64,000 bases of DNA from Pseudomonas koreensis (GCF_024169245.1 NZ_JALJWP010000001.1:2419501-2483500), one strand, 5' to 3'. Positions 26,977-36,311 are shown, counted from the stretch's first letter. Made by a program: numbers and translations. The notes: a model not told the origin generated them from the sequence alone.

Positions 26977-27999
26977 TCAGTGCGTGCGGGTCACTTTGCT
27001 CAAATGGCGCGGCTGATCCGGGTCCATGCCCCGCGCCACGGCCAGGCCTGCGGCCATCACGTAGAAACTCTGGATTGCCAGAATCGGGTCGAGGACCGGG
27101 TGCTCGGCGCGGGTCAGGGTCAGGTCGCGTTCGCTGACGTCATCCGGGGCGGCGAGCAGTACCCGGGCGCCGCGTTGGCGCATTTCTGCCGCGAGGCTCA
27201 GCAGGCCAGCCTGCTCGGCGCCGCGTGGGGCAAAGACCAGCAGTGGATAGTGTTCGTCGATCAGTGCCATCGGCCCGTGACGGACTTCGGCGCTGCTGAA
27301 CGCTTCGGCCTGAATCGCCGAGGTTTCCTTGAATTTCAACGCCGCTTCCTGGGCGATGGCGAAACCGGCGCCACGGCCGATCACCATCAAGCGCTCGCAA
27401 TCGCGCAGCGCTTCGATGGCAACGCTCCAGTCCTGTTTTGCGGCTTCGCGCAAACCTTCAGGCAGGGCGTTGCCGGCCTCGAGCAATTCGCTGTCTTCTT
27501 TCCAGTGCGCGATCAAGCGCGCGCTGGCGCTGAGGGTGGCGATAAAACTCTTGGTCGCGGCGACGCTGCTTTCAGTACCGGCAAGCAGCGGCAGACTGAA
27601 TTCACAGGCCGCTTCCAGTGGCGAATCGGCGGCGTTGACCATCGACACACTGAGCGCGCCGCGCTTGCGCAACAGGCGCAGGCTGTTGACCAGATCCGGG
27701 CTCTGTCCCGACTGCGAAAACGCGAACGCGACCTGACCGCTGACTTTCAACGGCGCTTGCTGCATGGTCACCACGGACATCGGCAATGAGGCTACCGGCA
27801 AGCCCAGTTGCTGCATGGTCAGGTAGGCGAAGTAGCTCGCGGCGTGGTCGGAGCTGCCACGGGCAACGGTCATCGCCACTTGCGGTGGCTGCCGGCGCAG
27901 GCGCCCGGCGATCTCGATCATCGGCGCGTCGAGCTGTTGCAGTTGGGCTTGCACAGCCTCGAACGAGGACAGCGCCTCTTCAAGCATTTTTGAAGTCAA
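26977..27999 (-). CDS. SIS-domain glucosamine-6-phosphate isomerase/deaminase (NagB-II type)
   Basis: The 340-residue protein is made of two SIS sugar-phosphate isomerase domains, like the isomerase half of GlmS but without its glutaminase. Visible motifs are ARGSSDHAA near residue 47, AFSQSGQSPD near 92 and GTESSVAATKS near 142. In the nag cluster it most likely converts glucosamine 6-phosphate to fructose 6-phosphate plus ammonia, after NagA. The TTG at 27999 is chosen because AGGAG lies 6 nt before it; the ATG at 27987 lies 18 nt from that site. The start overlaps the end of nagA by 20 bp. Confidence 0.85.
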   Translation of the reverse strand: MTSKMLEEALSSFEAVQAQLQQLDAPMIEIAGRLRRQPPQVAMTVARGSSDHAASYFAYLTMQQLGLPVASLPMSVVTMQQAPLKVSGQVAFAFSQSGQSPDLVNSLRLLRKRGALSVSMVNAADSPLEAACEFSLPLLAGTESSVAATKSFIATLSASARLIAHWKEDSELLEAGNALPEGLREAAKQDWSVAIEALRDCERLMVIGRGAGFAIAQEAALKFKETSAIQAEAFSSAEVRHGPMALIDEHYPLLVFAPRGAEQAGLLSLAAEMRQRGARVLLAAPDDVSERDLTLTRAEHPVLDPILAIQSFYVMAAGLAVARGMDPDQPRHLSKVTRTH

Positions 28000-29086
28000 T
28001 GTCTTCTCCTTCGACCATGACGGCGGTCAGTGTGAGTGAGCGATCGAGCCGCACGCAGTCGGCCCAGGCACCCGGGGCAAGGCGCCCGCGTTCGGTAATG
28101 CCGAGGTAATCGGCGGGAAATTGCGACAGACGTTGCGAGGCCTCGGCGATCGGCAACCCGATCTTCACCAGATTGCGCAGGGCCTGATCCATGGTCAGGG
28201 TGCTGCCGGCCAGCGTGCCGTCGGGCAGGCGCACGCCGCCCAGGCATTTGGTCACGGTGTGGCTGCCGAGCTTGTATTCACCGTCGGGCATGCCGGCGGC
28301 GGCGGTCGAGTCGGTGACGCAATACAGGCACGGGATCGAACGCAGGGCCACGCGAATGGCGCCAGGGTGCACGTGCAACAGATCGGGGATCAGCTCGGCG
28401 TACTGCGCATGGGCAAGTGCCGCGCCGACGATGCCGGGCTCGCGGTGATGCAGCGGGCTCATGGCGTTGTAGAGGTGGGTGAAACTGGTCGCACCGGCAG
28501 CCAATGCAGCGACGCCTTCCTCGTAACTGCCGAGGGTGTGGCCGATCTGCATGCGAATGCCACGGCTGCTCAGTTCACGGATCAACGCATCGTGACCGGC
28601 GATTTCCGGGGCAATGGTGATGACGCGGATCGGCGCCAGCGCCAGATATTCTTCGACTTCGGCCATCAACGCGGTGTGGGCGAAGTTCGGTTGAGCGCCG
28701 AGTTTTCCCGGGTTGATGTACGGGCCTTCAAGGTGCACGCCAAGCACTCGCGCGGCGCCTTTCGGACGCCGTTCGCAGAATTCTCCTACCTCTTTGAGGA
28801 CGCTGGAGATCTCCGCACTCGGCGCGGTCATGGTGGTGGCCAGCAGCGAGGTCGTGCCAAAACGCACATGGGTCTTGCTGATGGTTTCGAAGGCCTCGGC
28901 GCCTTCCATGATGTCTTTGCCACCGCCGCCATGCACATGCAGGTCGATGAAACCCGGCAGCAGATAAGGCAGATCGTTATCGGCCGGATCGCAGGGCACG
29001 CCGTCGATCGACACGACCTTGCCATGTTCGTGAATCAGCCGGCCGCGAATCCAGCCGCTGGCGGTGAGGATGTTGTCTTCGGACAT
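27980..29086 (-). CDS. nagA: N-acetylglucosamine-6-phosphate deacetylase
   Basis: NagA removes the acetyl group from GlcNAc 6-phosphate, giving glucosamine 6-phosphate for the following isomerase. The 368-residue amidohydrolase-fold protein shows the metal or substrate ligands of the family: DLHVHG near residue 48, the metal Glu in HLEGPY near 119, IGHT near 181, FTHLYNAM near 202 and the catalytic Asp in CVTDS near 258. It is the first enzyme gene after the regulator nagR and overlaps the isomerase gene. Confidence 0.95.
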   Translation of the reverse strand: MSEDNILTASGWIRGRLIHEHGKVVSIDGVPCDPADNDLPYLLPGFIDLHVHGGGGKDIMEGAEAFETISKTHVRFGTTSLLATTMTAPSAEISSVLKEVGEFCERRPKGAARVLGVHLEGPYINPGKLGAQPNFAHTALMAEVEEYLALAPIRVITIAPEIAGHDALIRELSSRGIRMQIGHTLGSYEEGVAALAAGATSFTHLYNAMSPLHHREPGIVGAALAHAQYAELIPDLLHVHPGAIRVALRSIPCLYCVTDSTAAAGMPDGEYKLGSHTVTKCLGGVRLPDGTLAGSTLTMDQALRNLVKIGLPIAEASQRLSQFPADYLGITERGRLAPGAWADCVRLDRSLTLTAVMVEGEDIDFKNA

Positions 29087-29126
29087 TTTCGTTCTCGCTT
29101 GGGGCCGCGCTTAACGGCGCGGCTCT

Positions 29127-29858
29127 TTATCTACGAAGCTCTGCAACAAAGTCGTAGTAGTCGTTGCGGCAATAGGTGTCGGTGACTTCGATCGGCGTGT
29201 TGTCTTCCAGATAGCCGACCCGGGTCATCAGCAGCATGGCGGTGCCGGGGGCGATGCCGACCAGTGCGGCGAACTCGTCAGAGGCGTTGATCGCCTGGAT
29301 GTGCTGGAGGGCGCGGACGATGGGTTTACCGATGCCGTCAAGGTATTCGTAGAGCGAATCCCCCACCGCTTGCGGTTTGGGCATGATCGACGCGGGCAGG
29401 GTGCTCATCTCGATCGCCATGACCGTGTCATCGGCTTTGCGCAGACGCTTCATGCGCGCGACCTTGTCGTTCGGCGACAGGCCGAGGCGGATCAGTTCTT
29501 CGTGGGTCGGCAGGGTGATTTCCCGCTCCAGCCATTTCGAGCTGGGTACGAAGCCTTTCAAACGCAGCATTTCACTGAAGCCGGAAAGACGCGACAGCGG
29601 TTGTTCCAGGCGTGGGGTGATGAACGTGCCGGAGCCTTGCAGGCGGCGGATCAGGCCTTGGTCGAGCAAGACTTCCAAAGCCTTGCGCGCGGTGACCCGG
29701 GAAATGCCGAGCTGGTCGCTGAGGTTGCGCTCGGACGGCATCGCCTGTTCGGCCTTCCACTGTCCGGCATGAATCGCCGCTTCCAGATTGCGCGCCAGTT
29801 GCAAGTACAGCGGCGTCGGCTGGGCGTCGTCAGGACGTAGGGATTGGAGGTCGTTCAT
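29127..29858 (-). CDS. nagR: GntR/HutC-family regulator NagR
   Basis: The 243-residue protein has an N-terminal winged-helix domain (about residues 14-80, with PSERNLSDQLGISRVTARKA as recognition segment) and a C-terminal UTRA effector-binding domain (about 95-235). By position at the head of the nag operon it is expected to repress the GlcNAc genes and to be relieved by a GlcNAc phosphate. The ATG at 29858 gives the N-terminus that fits the GntR fold; an earlier in-frame start would add a basic-free tail crossing the putative operator region. Confidence 0.9.
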   Translation of the reverse strand: MNDLQSLRPDDAQPTPLYLQLARNLEAAIHAGQWKAEQAMPSERNLSDQLGISRVTARKALEVLLDQGLIRRLQGSGTFITPRLEQPLSRLSGFSEMLRLKGFVPSSKWLEREITLPTHEELIRLGLSPNDKVARMKRLRKADDTVMAIEMSTLPASIMPKPQAVGDSLYEYLDGIGKPIVRALQHIQAINASDEFAALVGIAPGTAMLLMTRVGYLEDNTPIEVTDTYCRNDYYDFVAELRR

Positions 29859-29916
29859 GTAGGTCGTTTCCGCCGCGAGTATAGGATTGTTGTGGCTCGC
29901 TTGTGGGGCGGAAACT

Positions 29917-30006
29917 AATACCACTTGAATACCATGTCAACGCAGGTGAATGGCCTCTAACCCTATGGATTGGCGGTATTGAGGGGGTGGTGTTTAAAGT
30001 GGTATT
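29917..30006. promoter_or_regulatory. Candidate NagR operator half-sites
   Basis: The heptamer TGGTATT occurs on the minus strand at 29917-29923 and 29928-29934, exactly 11 bp apart. It occurs on the plus strand at 30000-30006 within AAGTGGTATTAG, an inverted copy of CTAATACCACTT at 29915-29926. GntR/HutC regulators of GlcNAc genes bind TGGT-type sites, so these are likely autoregulatory operators. Confidence 0.5.
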
Positions 30007-30020
30007 AGTGGTGGCCCATG

Positions 30021-30110
30021 AAAAGCAAAAGATCGCAGCCTGCGGCAGCTCCTACAATTCGGAGTGGTATCACCCCTGTAGGAGCTGCCGAAGGCTGCGA
30101 TCTTTTGATT
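30021..30110. repeat. REPIN, class A, downstream of the L,D-transpeptidase gene
   Basis: An outward-facing inverted pair of class A REPs with a 22-nt centre, ending about 30 bp from the stop codon of the minus-strand gene. Confidence 0.8.
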
Positions 30111-30140
30111 TATTTTTTTACGGGTGACCAGCGGTCGAGG

Positions 30141-30656
30141 TTACGGGCGAATTTCGATCATCGTGCCGTCCGGTACCAGATTCCACACTTCACGCATGTC
30201 GACGTTGCGCATGGCGATGCAGCCATCCGTCCAGTCGAGGGTGTGGAACAGCTGCTCCGGGTTGTCTGCCGAGTCCGGGGTGCCGTGGATCATGATCATT
30301 CCGCCGGGCTCGACACCTTCACGGCGTGCGCGGGCGGCGTCGCTGATGTTCGGGTAGGAAATGTGCATCGACAGGTTGAATTTCTCGCTGGTCTTGCGCC
30401 AGTCGATCCAATAGAAACCCTCGGGTGTGCGTTTGTCGCCCTCGATCAGTTTCGGCCCTTTCTTCGCCCCCTTGCCCAAGGACACGCGATAGGTCTTCAG
30501 CGGCTTGCCGTCGGCGATCAGCTGTAGTTGGTGGGCTGACTTGAGGACCAGGACCTTTTCGATGAGGGGGGTATCCGACGGCGTCACGGTGGTCACGAAT
30601 GACGCTTGCGAAACGCTGACGAACGACAGGCAGAACAGGGCAAGCAACCAGCGCAT
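30141..30656 (-). CDS. Exported L,D-transpeptidase (YkuD family)
   Basis: The 171-residue protein begins with a signal peptide cleaved around residue 18 (VSQA-S). A YkuD catalytic domain follows, with MIMIHGTPDS near residue 112 and the nucleophile in DWTDGCIAMRN near residue 141. Such enzymes form 3-3 cross-links in peptidoglycan or attach proteins to it. It is a short single-domain form without a LysM or peptidoglycan-binding module. It stands alone between two REP elements. Confidence 0.85.
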   Translation of the reverse strand: MRWLLALFCLSFVSVSQASFVTTVTPSDTPLIEKVLVLKSAHQLQLIADGKPLKTYRVSLGKGAKKGPKLIEGDKRTPEGFYWIDWRKTSEKFNLSMHISYPNISDAARARREGVEPGGMIMIHGTPDSADNPEQLFHTLDWTDGCIAMRNVDMREVWNLVPDGTMIEIRP

Positions 30657-30695
30657 TGAAACGATTCCCCAGGGAGTGACGCAATCAGGTTTTAG

Positions 30696-30730
30696 GTAGG
30701 AGCTGCCGAAGGCTGCGATCTTTTGATCTT
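30696..30730 (+). repeat. Single class A REP
   Basis: One complete class A REP arm without an inverted partner. It ends exactly at the stop codon of the minus-strand NUDIX gene. Confidence 0.75.
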
Positions 30731-31285
30731 CTAGCCAACAATGACCGGCTGCACCAGTGGCGGGATCGATTCCGAACGAACCGGATACTTCTCGACGCGC
30801 CGATCAGCGAAGAAGCATTCTAAGGTGCGCCCGACCGTGCGGAAAGCCAGTTCGTCCCAAGGAATGTCGGCTTCGTCGAACAACTGCACCTCAAGGCTTT
30901 CAGGGCCGGCGGCAAACTCGAGATCGGCCAGTTCGGCGCGAAAAAAAACGTGCACCTGACTGATGTGCGGTACGTCGATCAGCGTGTAGATGCTCAGGTT
31001 GCGCACCCGGGCGCAGGCTTCCTCGGCGGTCTCGCGGATGGCCGCCTGCTCGATGGTCTCGCCGTTTTCCATGAAACCGGCGGGCAGTGTCCAGTAACCG
31101 AGGCGCGGCTCGATGGCGCGGCGGCAGAGCAACACTTGCGTGCCCCAGGTCGGCACGCAACCGGCAACGATATTGGGGTTCTGGTAGTGAATGGTCTGAC
31201 AGCTGTCACAGACAAATCGCAGCCGCGAGTCGCCTTCGGGAATGCGCTGGGTGACCGGGTTACCGCAGTGGCTGCAAAATTTCAT
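30731..31285 (-). CDS. NUDIX hydrolase with N-terminal zinc ribbon
   Basis: The 184-residue protein opens with a CxxC...CxxC zinc ribbon (CSHCGNPV and CDSCQTIH, residues 3-36), followed by a NUDIX domain. The NUDIX box starts at about residue 71 (GFMENGETIEQAAIRETAEE). This is the layout of the YjaD/NudC-like hydrolases that cleave NAD- or nucleotide-linked diphosphates; the exact substrate is not shown. The ATG at 31285 is chosen because CAGGA lies 8 nt upstream and the zinc ribbon starts right after it. It is divergent from the second NUDIX gene. Confidence 0.85.
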   Translation of the reverse strand: MKFCSHCGNPVTQRIPEGDSRLRFVCDSCQTIHYQNPNIVAGCVPTWGTQVLLCRRAIEPRLGYWTLPAGFMENGETIEQAAIRETAEEACARVRNLSIYTLIDVPHISQVHVFFRAELADLEFAAGPESLEVQLFDEADIPWDELAFRTVGRTLECFFADRRVEKYPVRSESIPPLVQPVIVG

Positions 31286-31432
31286 GCTCGGGTTCCTGAA
31301 TGCTGCGCCTATCTTGGCGTGCAGCGGGGCCGGTCGGCAAGTTGTCGTTTCGCGACACGACGGGTTTCGGGGGCTTGGGCGCTCGCTTTGATTGGTGCAT
31401 GATGCGGAGCAAGGCACCGATCGAGAACACTC

Positions 31433-32032
31433 ATGCTGGACGAGCTACTGCATAGGGTAAGCAACCACACACCGCGCACGCTGGAGACCGACGCACGTTT
31501 CCCCGAAGCCGCCGTGCTGGTGCCGATCACCCGCAGTGACGAACCGGAACTGGTCCTGACCCTGCGCGCCAGCGGGCTTTCGACCCACGGTGGCGAAGTC
31601 GCCTTCCCCGGTGGGCGCCGCGACCCGGAGGACCCGGACCTGATCTTCACCGCGCTGCGCGAAGCCGAAGAAGAGATCGGCCTGCCGCCGGGGCTGGTCG
31701 AAGTCATCGGCCCGCTGAGTCCGCTGATTTCCCTGCACGGTATCAAGGTAACGCCGTATGTCGGCGTGATTCCCGACTTTGTCGAATACCAACCCAATGA
31801 TGCCGAAATCGCCGCCGTCTTCAGCGTGCCCTTGGAATTCTTCCGCAAAGATCCCCGCGAGCACACTCATCGCATCGACTATCAAGGCCGCAGCTGGTAC
31901 GTGCCGAGCTATCGCTTCGGCGAGTACAAGATCTGGGGGCTGACGGCGATCATGATCGTCGAGTTGATCAACCTGCTCTATGACGCCAAAATCAGCCTGC
32001 ACCAACCGCCGAAAAGCTTTATCGATACTTGA
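31433..32032 (+). CDS. CoA pyrophosphatase (NUDIX)
   Basis: The 199-residue protein has the extended NUDIX motif of coenzyme A pyrophosphatases: the LRASGLSTHGGEVAFPGG segment directly before the box (about residues 44-62), then ALREAEEEIGL. These enzymes split CoA and oxidised CoA into phosphopantetheine and 3',5'-ADP. It leads a short collinear run with the carbonic anhydrase and DUF1289 genes. Confidence 0.88.
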   Translation: MLDELLHRVSNHTPRTLETDARFPEAAVLVPITRSDEPELVLTLRASGLSTHGGEVAFPGGRRDPEDPDLIFTALREAEEEIGLPPGLVEVIGPLSPLISLHGIKVTPYVGVIPDFVEYQPNDAEIAAVFSVPLEFFRKDPREHTHRIDYQGRSWYVPSYRFGEYKIWGLTAIMIVELINLLYDAKISLHQPPKSFIDT

Positions 32033-32071
32033 GCCGTCGTTCGAACGGCCGTGAGCCCCGAGGAAAACGAG

Positions 32072-32596
32072 ATGAAATACCGCCTGGGCGACGCCCGTGT
32101 CGAAACCCATCCGCAGAGCTGGGTCGCGCCCAATGCCGTATTGGTGGGCAAGGTCCGCCTGGAAGAGGGCGCCAACGTCTGGTTCAACGCCGTGTTGCGC
32201 GGCGACAACGAACTGATCCTCATCGGCAGGAACAGCAACGTGCAGGATGGCACGGTGATGCACACCGATATGGGCTATCCGCTGACCATCGGCACCGGCG
32301 TGACCATCGGCCACAACGCCATGCTCCACGGTTGCACGGTCGGCGATTACAGCCTGATCGGCATCAACGCGGTGATTCTCAACGGCGCGAAAATCGGCAA
32401 GAACTGCATCATCGGCGCCAATTCGCTGATCGGCGAAGGCAAGGAAATTCCCGACGGTTCGCTGGTGATGGGCTCGCCGGGTAAGGTCGTGCGCGAACTC
32501 ACTGAGGCGCAGAAAAAGATGCTCGAAGCCAGCGCCGCGCACTATGTGCATAACTCGCAGCGTTACGCCCGCGATCTGGTCGAGCAGGAAGAATGA
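32072..32596 (+). CDS. Gamma-class carbonic anhydrase-like protein (YrdA/PaaY type)
   Basis: The 174-residue protein is a left-handed beta-helix built of hexapeptide repeats (for example the [20 protein letters not shown] run). Conserved histidines stand in the [15 protein letters not shown] region, the zinc sites of gamma carbonic anhydrases. Catalytic activity varies in this subfamily. The ATG at 32072 has GAGGA 7 nt upstream; the earlier GTG at 32051 is less likely. It overlaps the next gene by 4 bp (ATGA). Confidence 0.88.
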   Translation: MKYRLGDARVETHPQSWVAPNAVLVGKVRLEEGANVWFNAVLRGDNELILIGRNSNVQDGTVMHTDMGYPLTIGTGVTIGHNAMLHGCTVGDYSLIGINAVILNGAKIGKNCIIGANSLIGEGKEIPDGSLVMGSPGKVVRELTEAQKKMLEASAAHYVHNSQRYARDLVEQEE

Positions 32597-32808
32597 CCAC
32601 CATCGAACGACCAGTCGCCTCGCCATGCGTGAATATCTGCGCGCTGGATGAAGATGATATCTGCACCGGCTGCCAGCGTACGGTCGAGGAGATCACCCGC
32701 TGGGGCCGCATGAGCAATGACGAGCGTCGGGTGGTGCTGGGGTCGTGTCATGAGCGGGCGAAGGCGAGTGGGTTGGTTTGGATGATTGGCAAGACGCCGA
32801 GCCGATAG
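32593..32808 (+). CDS. DUF1289 family protein
   Basis: This 71-residue protein has the DUF1289 pattern: [18 protein letters not shown] with four cysteines, then [17 protein letters not shown]. The cysteines suggest metal binding, but the function is unknown. It overlaps the preceding gene by an ATGA junction, so it is translated from the same message. A REPIN begins at its stop codon. Confidence 0.88.
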   Translation: MTTIERPVASPCVNICALDEDDICTGCQRTVEEITRWGRMSNDERRVVLGSCHERAKASGLVWMIGKTPSR

Positions 32809-32890
32809 ATCAAAGGATCGCAGCCTTCGGCAGCTCCTACAGGGGAACGCATTTCCAAATGTAGGAGCTGCCGAAGGCTGCGATCTTTTG
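32808..32890. repeat. REPIN, class A, after the DUF1289 gene
   Basis: Outward-facing inverted pair of class A REPs with a 21-nt centre. The left arm has one substitution (AAAGGATC for AAAAGATC). Confidence 0.8.
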
Positions 32891-32940
32891 CTTTTCAGGG
32901 CACTCAAGTAACCTGTGCGCCAAATCGACAGGCCGCCTCC

Positions 32941-33408
32941 ATGATCTTCCTCATCGCCTACATCAGCAGCGTCGTGCTGATCAACTTCGCCTTTTCCACC
33001 GCACCGCACCTGGACATCATCTGGTCGGCCTGGGGCGGGCTGGTGTTCGTGCTGCGCGACATGGTGCAGACGCGCTTCGGGCATGGCGCGATCGTGGCGA
33101 TGCTGGCGGCGCTGGTGCTCTCGTACATCACCTCCGACCCCTCCATCGCGCTGGCCAGCGCTACGGCGTTCGCGGTCTCCGAATGCATCGACTGGCTGGT
33201 GTTCAGCATCACCAAACGGCCGTTGCGCGACCGTTTGTGGATCAGTTCGGCACTGAGCATTCCGCTGGATTCCTTTATCTTTTTCGGCATGATCGACGCC
33301 TTGACGCCGCCGGTGATCATCACCGCGCTGGCCTCGAAGTTCGCCGGCGTCACCGCCGTCTGGCTGATCATGGCCTGGCGTGATCGCAAACAGGCTGTCG
33401 CCAGCTGA
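32941..33408 (+). CDS. VUT/YhhQ-family membrane transporter
   Basis: The 155-residue protein is hydrophobic through most of its length, with about five predicted membrane helices and the acidic SECIDWLVF segment near residue 80. It belongs to the VUT (vitamin uptake transporter, YhhQ) family, whose best known members import queuosine precursors. It is shorter than YhhQ (about 220 residues), but similar short forms exist in pseudomonads. The substrate cannot be told from the sequence. Confidence 0.75.
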   Translation: MIFLIAYISSVVLINFAFSTAPHLDIIWSAWGGLVFVLRDMVQTRFGHGAIVAMLAALVLSYITSDPSIALASATAFAVSECIDWLVFSITKRPLRDRLWISSALSIPLDSFIFFGMIDALTPPVIITALASKFAGVTAVWLIMAWRDRKQAVAS

Positions 33409-33429
33409 AGCCAAACCCTCGGGTTCATG

Positions 33430-33478
33430 TAAAATGCCGCGCTTTCTCCCCATGGAAAGCGCACTTGCGTGGCTTTCC
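33430..33478 (+). promoter_or_regulatory. purT promoter -10 and leader with alternative hairpins
   Basis: A TAAAAT hexamer (33430-33435) precedes purT by about 75 bp. In the following leader, GAAAGC (33455-33460) can pair with GCTTTC upstream (33441-33446) or with GCTTTC downstream (33472-33477), so two mutually exclusive hairpins are possible. Regulation by this switch is inference. Confidence 0.35.
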
Positions 33479-33508
33479 TCGATGATCCGCTTCCTTTGAG
33501 GACCTGAG

Positions 33509-34690
33509 ATGACCCGTATCGGAACTCCATTGTCGCCAACCGCGACCCGCGTATTGCTGTGTGGCTGTGGTGAGTTGGGCAAGGAAGTGGTAATCGAACT
33601 GCAGCGCCTGGGCGTTGAAGTGATTGCTGTCGACCGCTACGCCAACGCGCCGGCCATGCAAGTCGCCCATCGCAGCCATGTGATCAACATGCTCGACGGC
33701 GCTGCCCTGCGTGCAGTGATCGAAGCCGAGAAGCCGCATTTCATCGTGCCGGAAATCGAAGCCATCGCCACCGCCACGCTGGTCGAGCTGGAAGCCGAAG
33801 GCTTCACCGTGATCCCGACCGCGCGTGCGGCGCAATTGACCATGAACCGTGAAGGTATTCGTCGTCTGGCCGCCGAAGAGCTCGACCTGCCGACCTCGCC
33901 GTACCATTTTGCCGACACCTTCGAGGATTACAGCAAAGCCGTTCAGGACTTGGGTTTCCCTTGCGTGGTCAAGCCGGTAATGAGTTCGTCGGGCAAGGGC
34001 CAGAGCCTGCTGCGCAGCGCCGATGACGTGCAGAAAGCCTGGGATTACGCGCAAGAGGGCGGTCGCGCCGGCAAAGGTCGGGTGATCATCGAAGGCTTCA
34101 TCGATTTCGATTACGAAATCACCCTGCTGACCGTGCGCCACATTGGCGGCACAACGTTCTGCGCACCGGTTGGTCACCGACAGGAGAAGGGCGACTATCA
34201 GGAATCCTGGCAGCCACAAGCGATGAGCCCGATTGCTCTGGCTGAGTCCGAACGCGTTGCCAAAGCTGTGACTGAAGCGCTGGGTGGTCGTGGTCTGTTC
34301 GGTGTCGAGTTGTTCATCAAAGGCGATCAGGTGTGGTTCAGCGAAGTCTCGCCGCGCCCGCATGACACCGGTCTGGTGACGCTGATTTCTCAGGACCTGT
34401 CGCAATTCGCTCTGCACGCCCGCGCCATTCTCGGCCTGCCGGTACCGTTGATTCGTCAGTTCGGCCCGTCGGCTTCGGCGGTGATTCTGGTGGAAGGGCA
34501 GTCGACCCAGACCGCTTTCGCCAACCTGGGCGCTGCGCTGAGCGAGCCGGACACGGCGCTGCGCCTGTTCGGCAAGCCAGAAGTGAACGGCCAGCGCCGC
34601 ATGGGCGTGGCGCTGGCGCGGGATGAGTCGATCGAGGCTGCGCGTGCCAAGGCGACTCGTGCTGCTCAGGCGGTTGTTGTAGAGCTGTAA
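33509..34690 (+). CDS. purT: Formate-dependent GAR transformylase
   Basis: PurT makes formyl-GAR from GAR, formate and ATP, the folate-independent version of the PurN step in purine synthesis. The 393-residue ATP-grasp protein shows the N-terminal [20 protein letters not shown] nucleotide-binding segment. The ATP-grasp core has [12 protein letters not shown] (near residue 154), the acidic metal ligands lie in [24 protein letters not shown], and the length is that of the family. GAGGA precedes the ATG. Confidence 0.96.
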   Translation: MTRIGTPLSPTATRVLLCGCGELGKEVVIELQRLGVEVIAVDRYANAPAMQVAHRSHVINMLDGAALRAVIEAEKPHFIVPEIEAIATATLVELEAEGFTVIPTARAAQLTMNREGIRRLAAEELDLPTSPYHFADTFEDYSKAVQDLGFPCVVKPVMSSSGKGQSLLRSADDVQKAWDYAQEGGRAGKGRVIIEGFIDFDYEITLLTVRHIGGTTFCAPVGHRQEKGDYQESWQPQAMSPIALAESERVAKAVTEALGGRGLFGVELFIKGDQVWFSEVSPRPHDTGLVTLISQDLSQFALHARAILGLPVPLIRQFGPSASAVILVEGQSTQTAFANLGAALSEPDTALRLFGKPEVNGQRRMGVALARDESIEAARAKATRAAQAVVVEL

Positions 34691-34703
34691 CCCGCGTCGC
34701 GCC

Positions 34704-34772
34704 GATCGCGAGCAGGCTCACTCCTACAATTTGGAATGCGTTCCCCTGTAGGAGTGAGCCTGCTCGCGATAG
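34704..34772. repeat. REPIN, class B, between purT and the MHS transporter gene
   Basis: Inverted pair of class B REPs (GCGAGCAGGCTCACTCCTAC and its reverse complement) with a 24-nt centre, lying between two convergent genes. Confidence 0.8.
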
Positions 34773-34779
34773 CTATCTA

Positions 34780-36096
34780 TCAAGCGACACGATTCAGGTC
34801 GTTGCCGCGCGTCTCCTTCAAACACAGCACCGCAATCAAACTCAACACCGCTGCCGCCGACACGTACCCGCCGACATAGCTCAACCCACCCATCGCCACC
34901 AGTTTCTGCGCAAAGAACGGCGCCGCCGAGGCCCCGACGATGCCGCCCAGGTTGTACGCCGCTGAAGCGCCGGTATAACGCACATGGGTCGGAAACAGCT
35001 CAGGCAACAGCGCGCCCATCGGTGCGAACGTCACGCCCATCAAAAACAACTCGATGCACAGAAACAGCGCCACGCCCCAGGTCGAACCCTGGGTCAGCAA
35101 CGGTTCCATCAGAAATCCGGACAGAATCGCCAGCACGCCACCGATGATCAGCACCGGTTTACGCCCGTAACGGTCGCTGGCCCAGGCGGATAATGGCGTC
35201 GCTGCGGCCATGAACAACACGGCAAAGCACAACAGGCCGAGGAAAGTCTCGCGGCTGTAACCCAACGTGGACACGCCGTAGCTCAGCGAGAACACTGTCG
35301 AGATGTAGAACAGCGCATAACAGACCACCATCGCCGCCGCACCGAGCAGGGTCGGCGCCCAATACTGGCTGAACAACTCGACCAGCGGCACTTTCACCCG
35401 TTCCTGACGGGCGATCGCGTTGGCGAATACCGGCGTTTCATGCAGCTTGAGGCGCACATACAGGCCGACCATCACCAGCGCCGCGCTGAGCAGAAACGGA
35501 ATGCGCCAGCCCCAACTGCGGAACTGCTCGTCATCCAGGGTCATCGCCAGGGTCAGGAACAGGCCGTTGGCCGCCAGAAAACCAATCGATGGCCCGAGCT
35601 GCGGGAACATGCCGAACCACGCGCGTTTGCCCTTCGGCGCGTTCTCCGTGGCCAGCAGCGCCGCGCCGCCCCATTCGCCGCCGAGGCCCAGGCCCTGACC
35701 GAAACGCAGCACACACAGCAGAATCGGCGCCCAGGCACCAATGCTGTCGTAACCCGGCAAGACGCCGATCAAGGTTGTACACACACCCATCAACAGCAGT
35801 GAGGCAACCAGTGTCGATTTGCGCCCGATGCGGTCGCCGAAGTGGCCAAACAGTGCCGAACCCAGCGGTCGGGCGAGGAAGGCGATACCAAAAGTGAGAA
35901 ATGCCGAAAGCATCTGCGCCGTGCCGGAGGTCTGCGGAAAGAATACCGGCCCGATCACCAGCGCCGCAGCAGTGGCGTAAACGTAGAAGTCGTAGAACTC
36001 GATAGCGGTGCCGATAAAGCTGGCCGTGGCCACGCGGGTGGCAGAATTGGTCGGCTGGGCAGGCGCGGTTTCGCTGTAAGCGGTATGGGTCGTCAT
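34780..36096 (-). CDS. MHS-type major facilitator transporter
   Basis: The 438-residue protein has the 12-helix MFS pattern, with the loop 2-3 signature GHFGDRIGRKSTL and the MHS-family N-terminal FIGTAIEFYDFYVYATAAALV. Relatives (ShiA, ProP, KgtP-like) are proton symporters for organic acids or osmolytes. The substrate here is unknown. The ATG at 36096 is chosen because AGGGA stands 7 nt upstream. It is a single-gene unit, divergent from nothing nearby. Confidence 0.88.
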   Translation of the reverse strand: MTTHTAYSETAPAQPTNSATRVATASFIGTAIEFYDFYVYATAAALVIGPVFFPQTSGTAQMLSAFLTFGIAFLARPLGSALFGHFGDRIGRKSTLVASLLLMGVCTTLIGVLPGYDSIGAWAPILLCVLRFGQGLGLGGEWGGAALLATENAPKGKRAWFGMFPQLGPSIGFLAANGLFLTLAMTLDDEQFRSWGWRIPFLLSAALVMVGLYVRLKLHETPVFANAIARQERVKVPLVELFSQYWAPTLLGAAAMVVCYALFYISTVFSLSYGVSTLGYSRETFLGLLCFAVLFMAAATPLSAWASDRYGRKPVLIIGGVLAILSGFLMEPLLTQGSTWGVALFLCIELFLMGVTFAPMGALLPELFPTHVRYTGASAAYNLGGIVGASAAPFFAQKLVAMGGLSYVGGYVSAAAVLSLIAVLCLKETRGNDLNRVA

Positions 36097-36311
36097 GCGG
36101 TGATCCCTGACAGTCATGAGCTCCAGTGGAGCGAATTATTATGGTCGAACACCCAGGGATGTGGGGTAGGGCGCGAGCGCTGTTTCGAGTAGGAACAGTC
36201 GTCGGTTTGCAGCGGAAACAGTCGGGATCCGGATAGTGCCGGGTAAGCACAGGGAGCGACGGCGCTTGGGTAAGCGCCTCGATTATAGGAAGGGGGCTAA
36301 CAATCGAACAA

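Noticed and set aside
30141..30656. TDGC instead of SHGC in the L,D-transpeptidase considered as loss of activity
   Set aside because: TDGCI is a common variant in the ErfK/YkuD family and the nucleophile Cys is present.
30690..30730. REP after the NUDIX gene considered as its intrinsic terminator
   Set aside because: The hairpin is imperfect and the T-run lies on the wrong side for the minus-strand gene.
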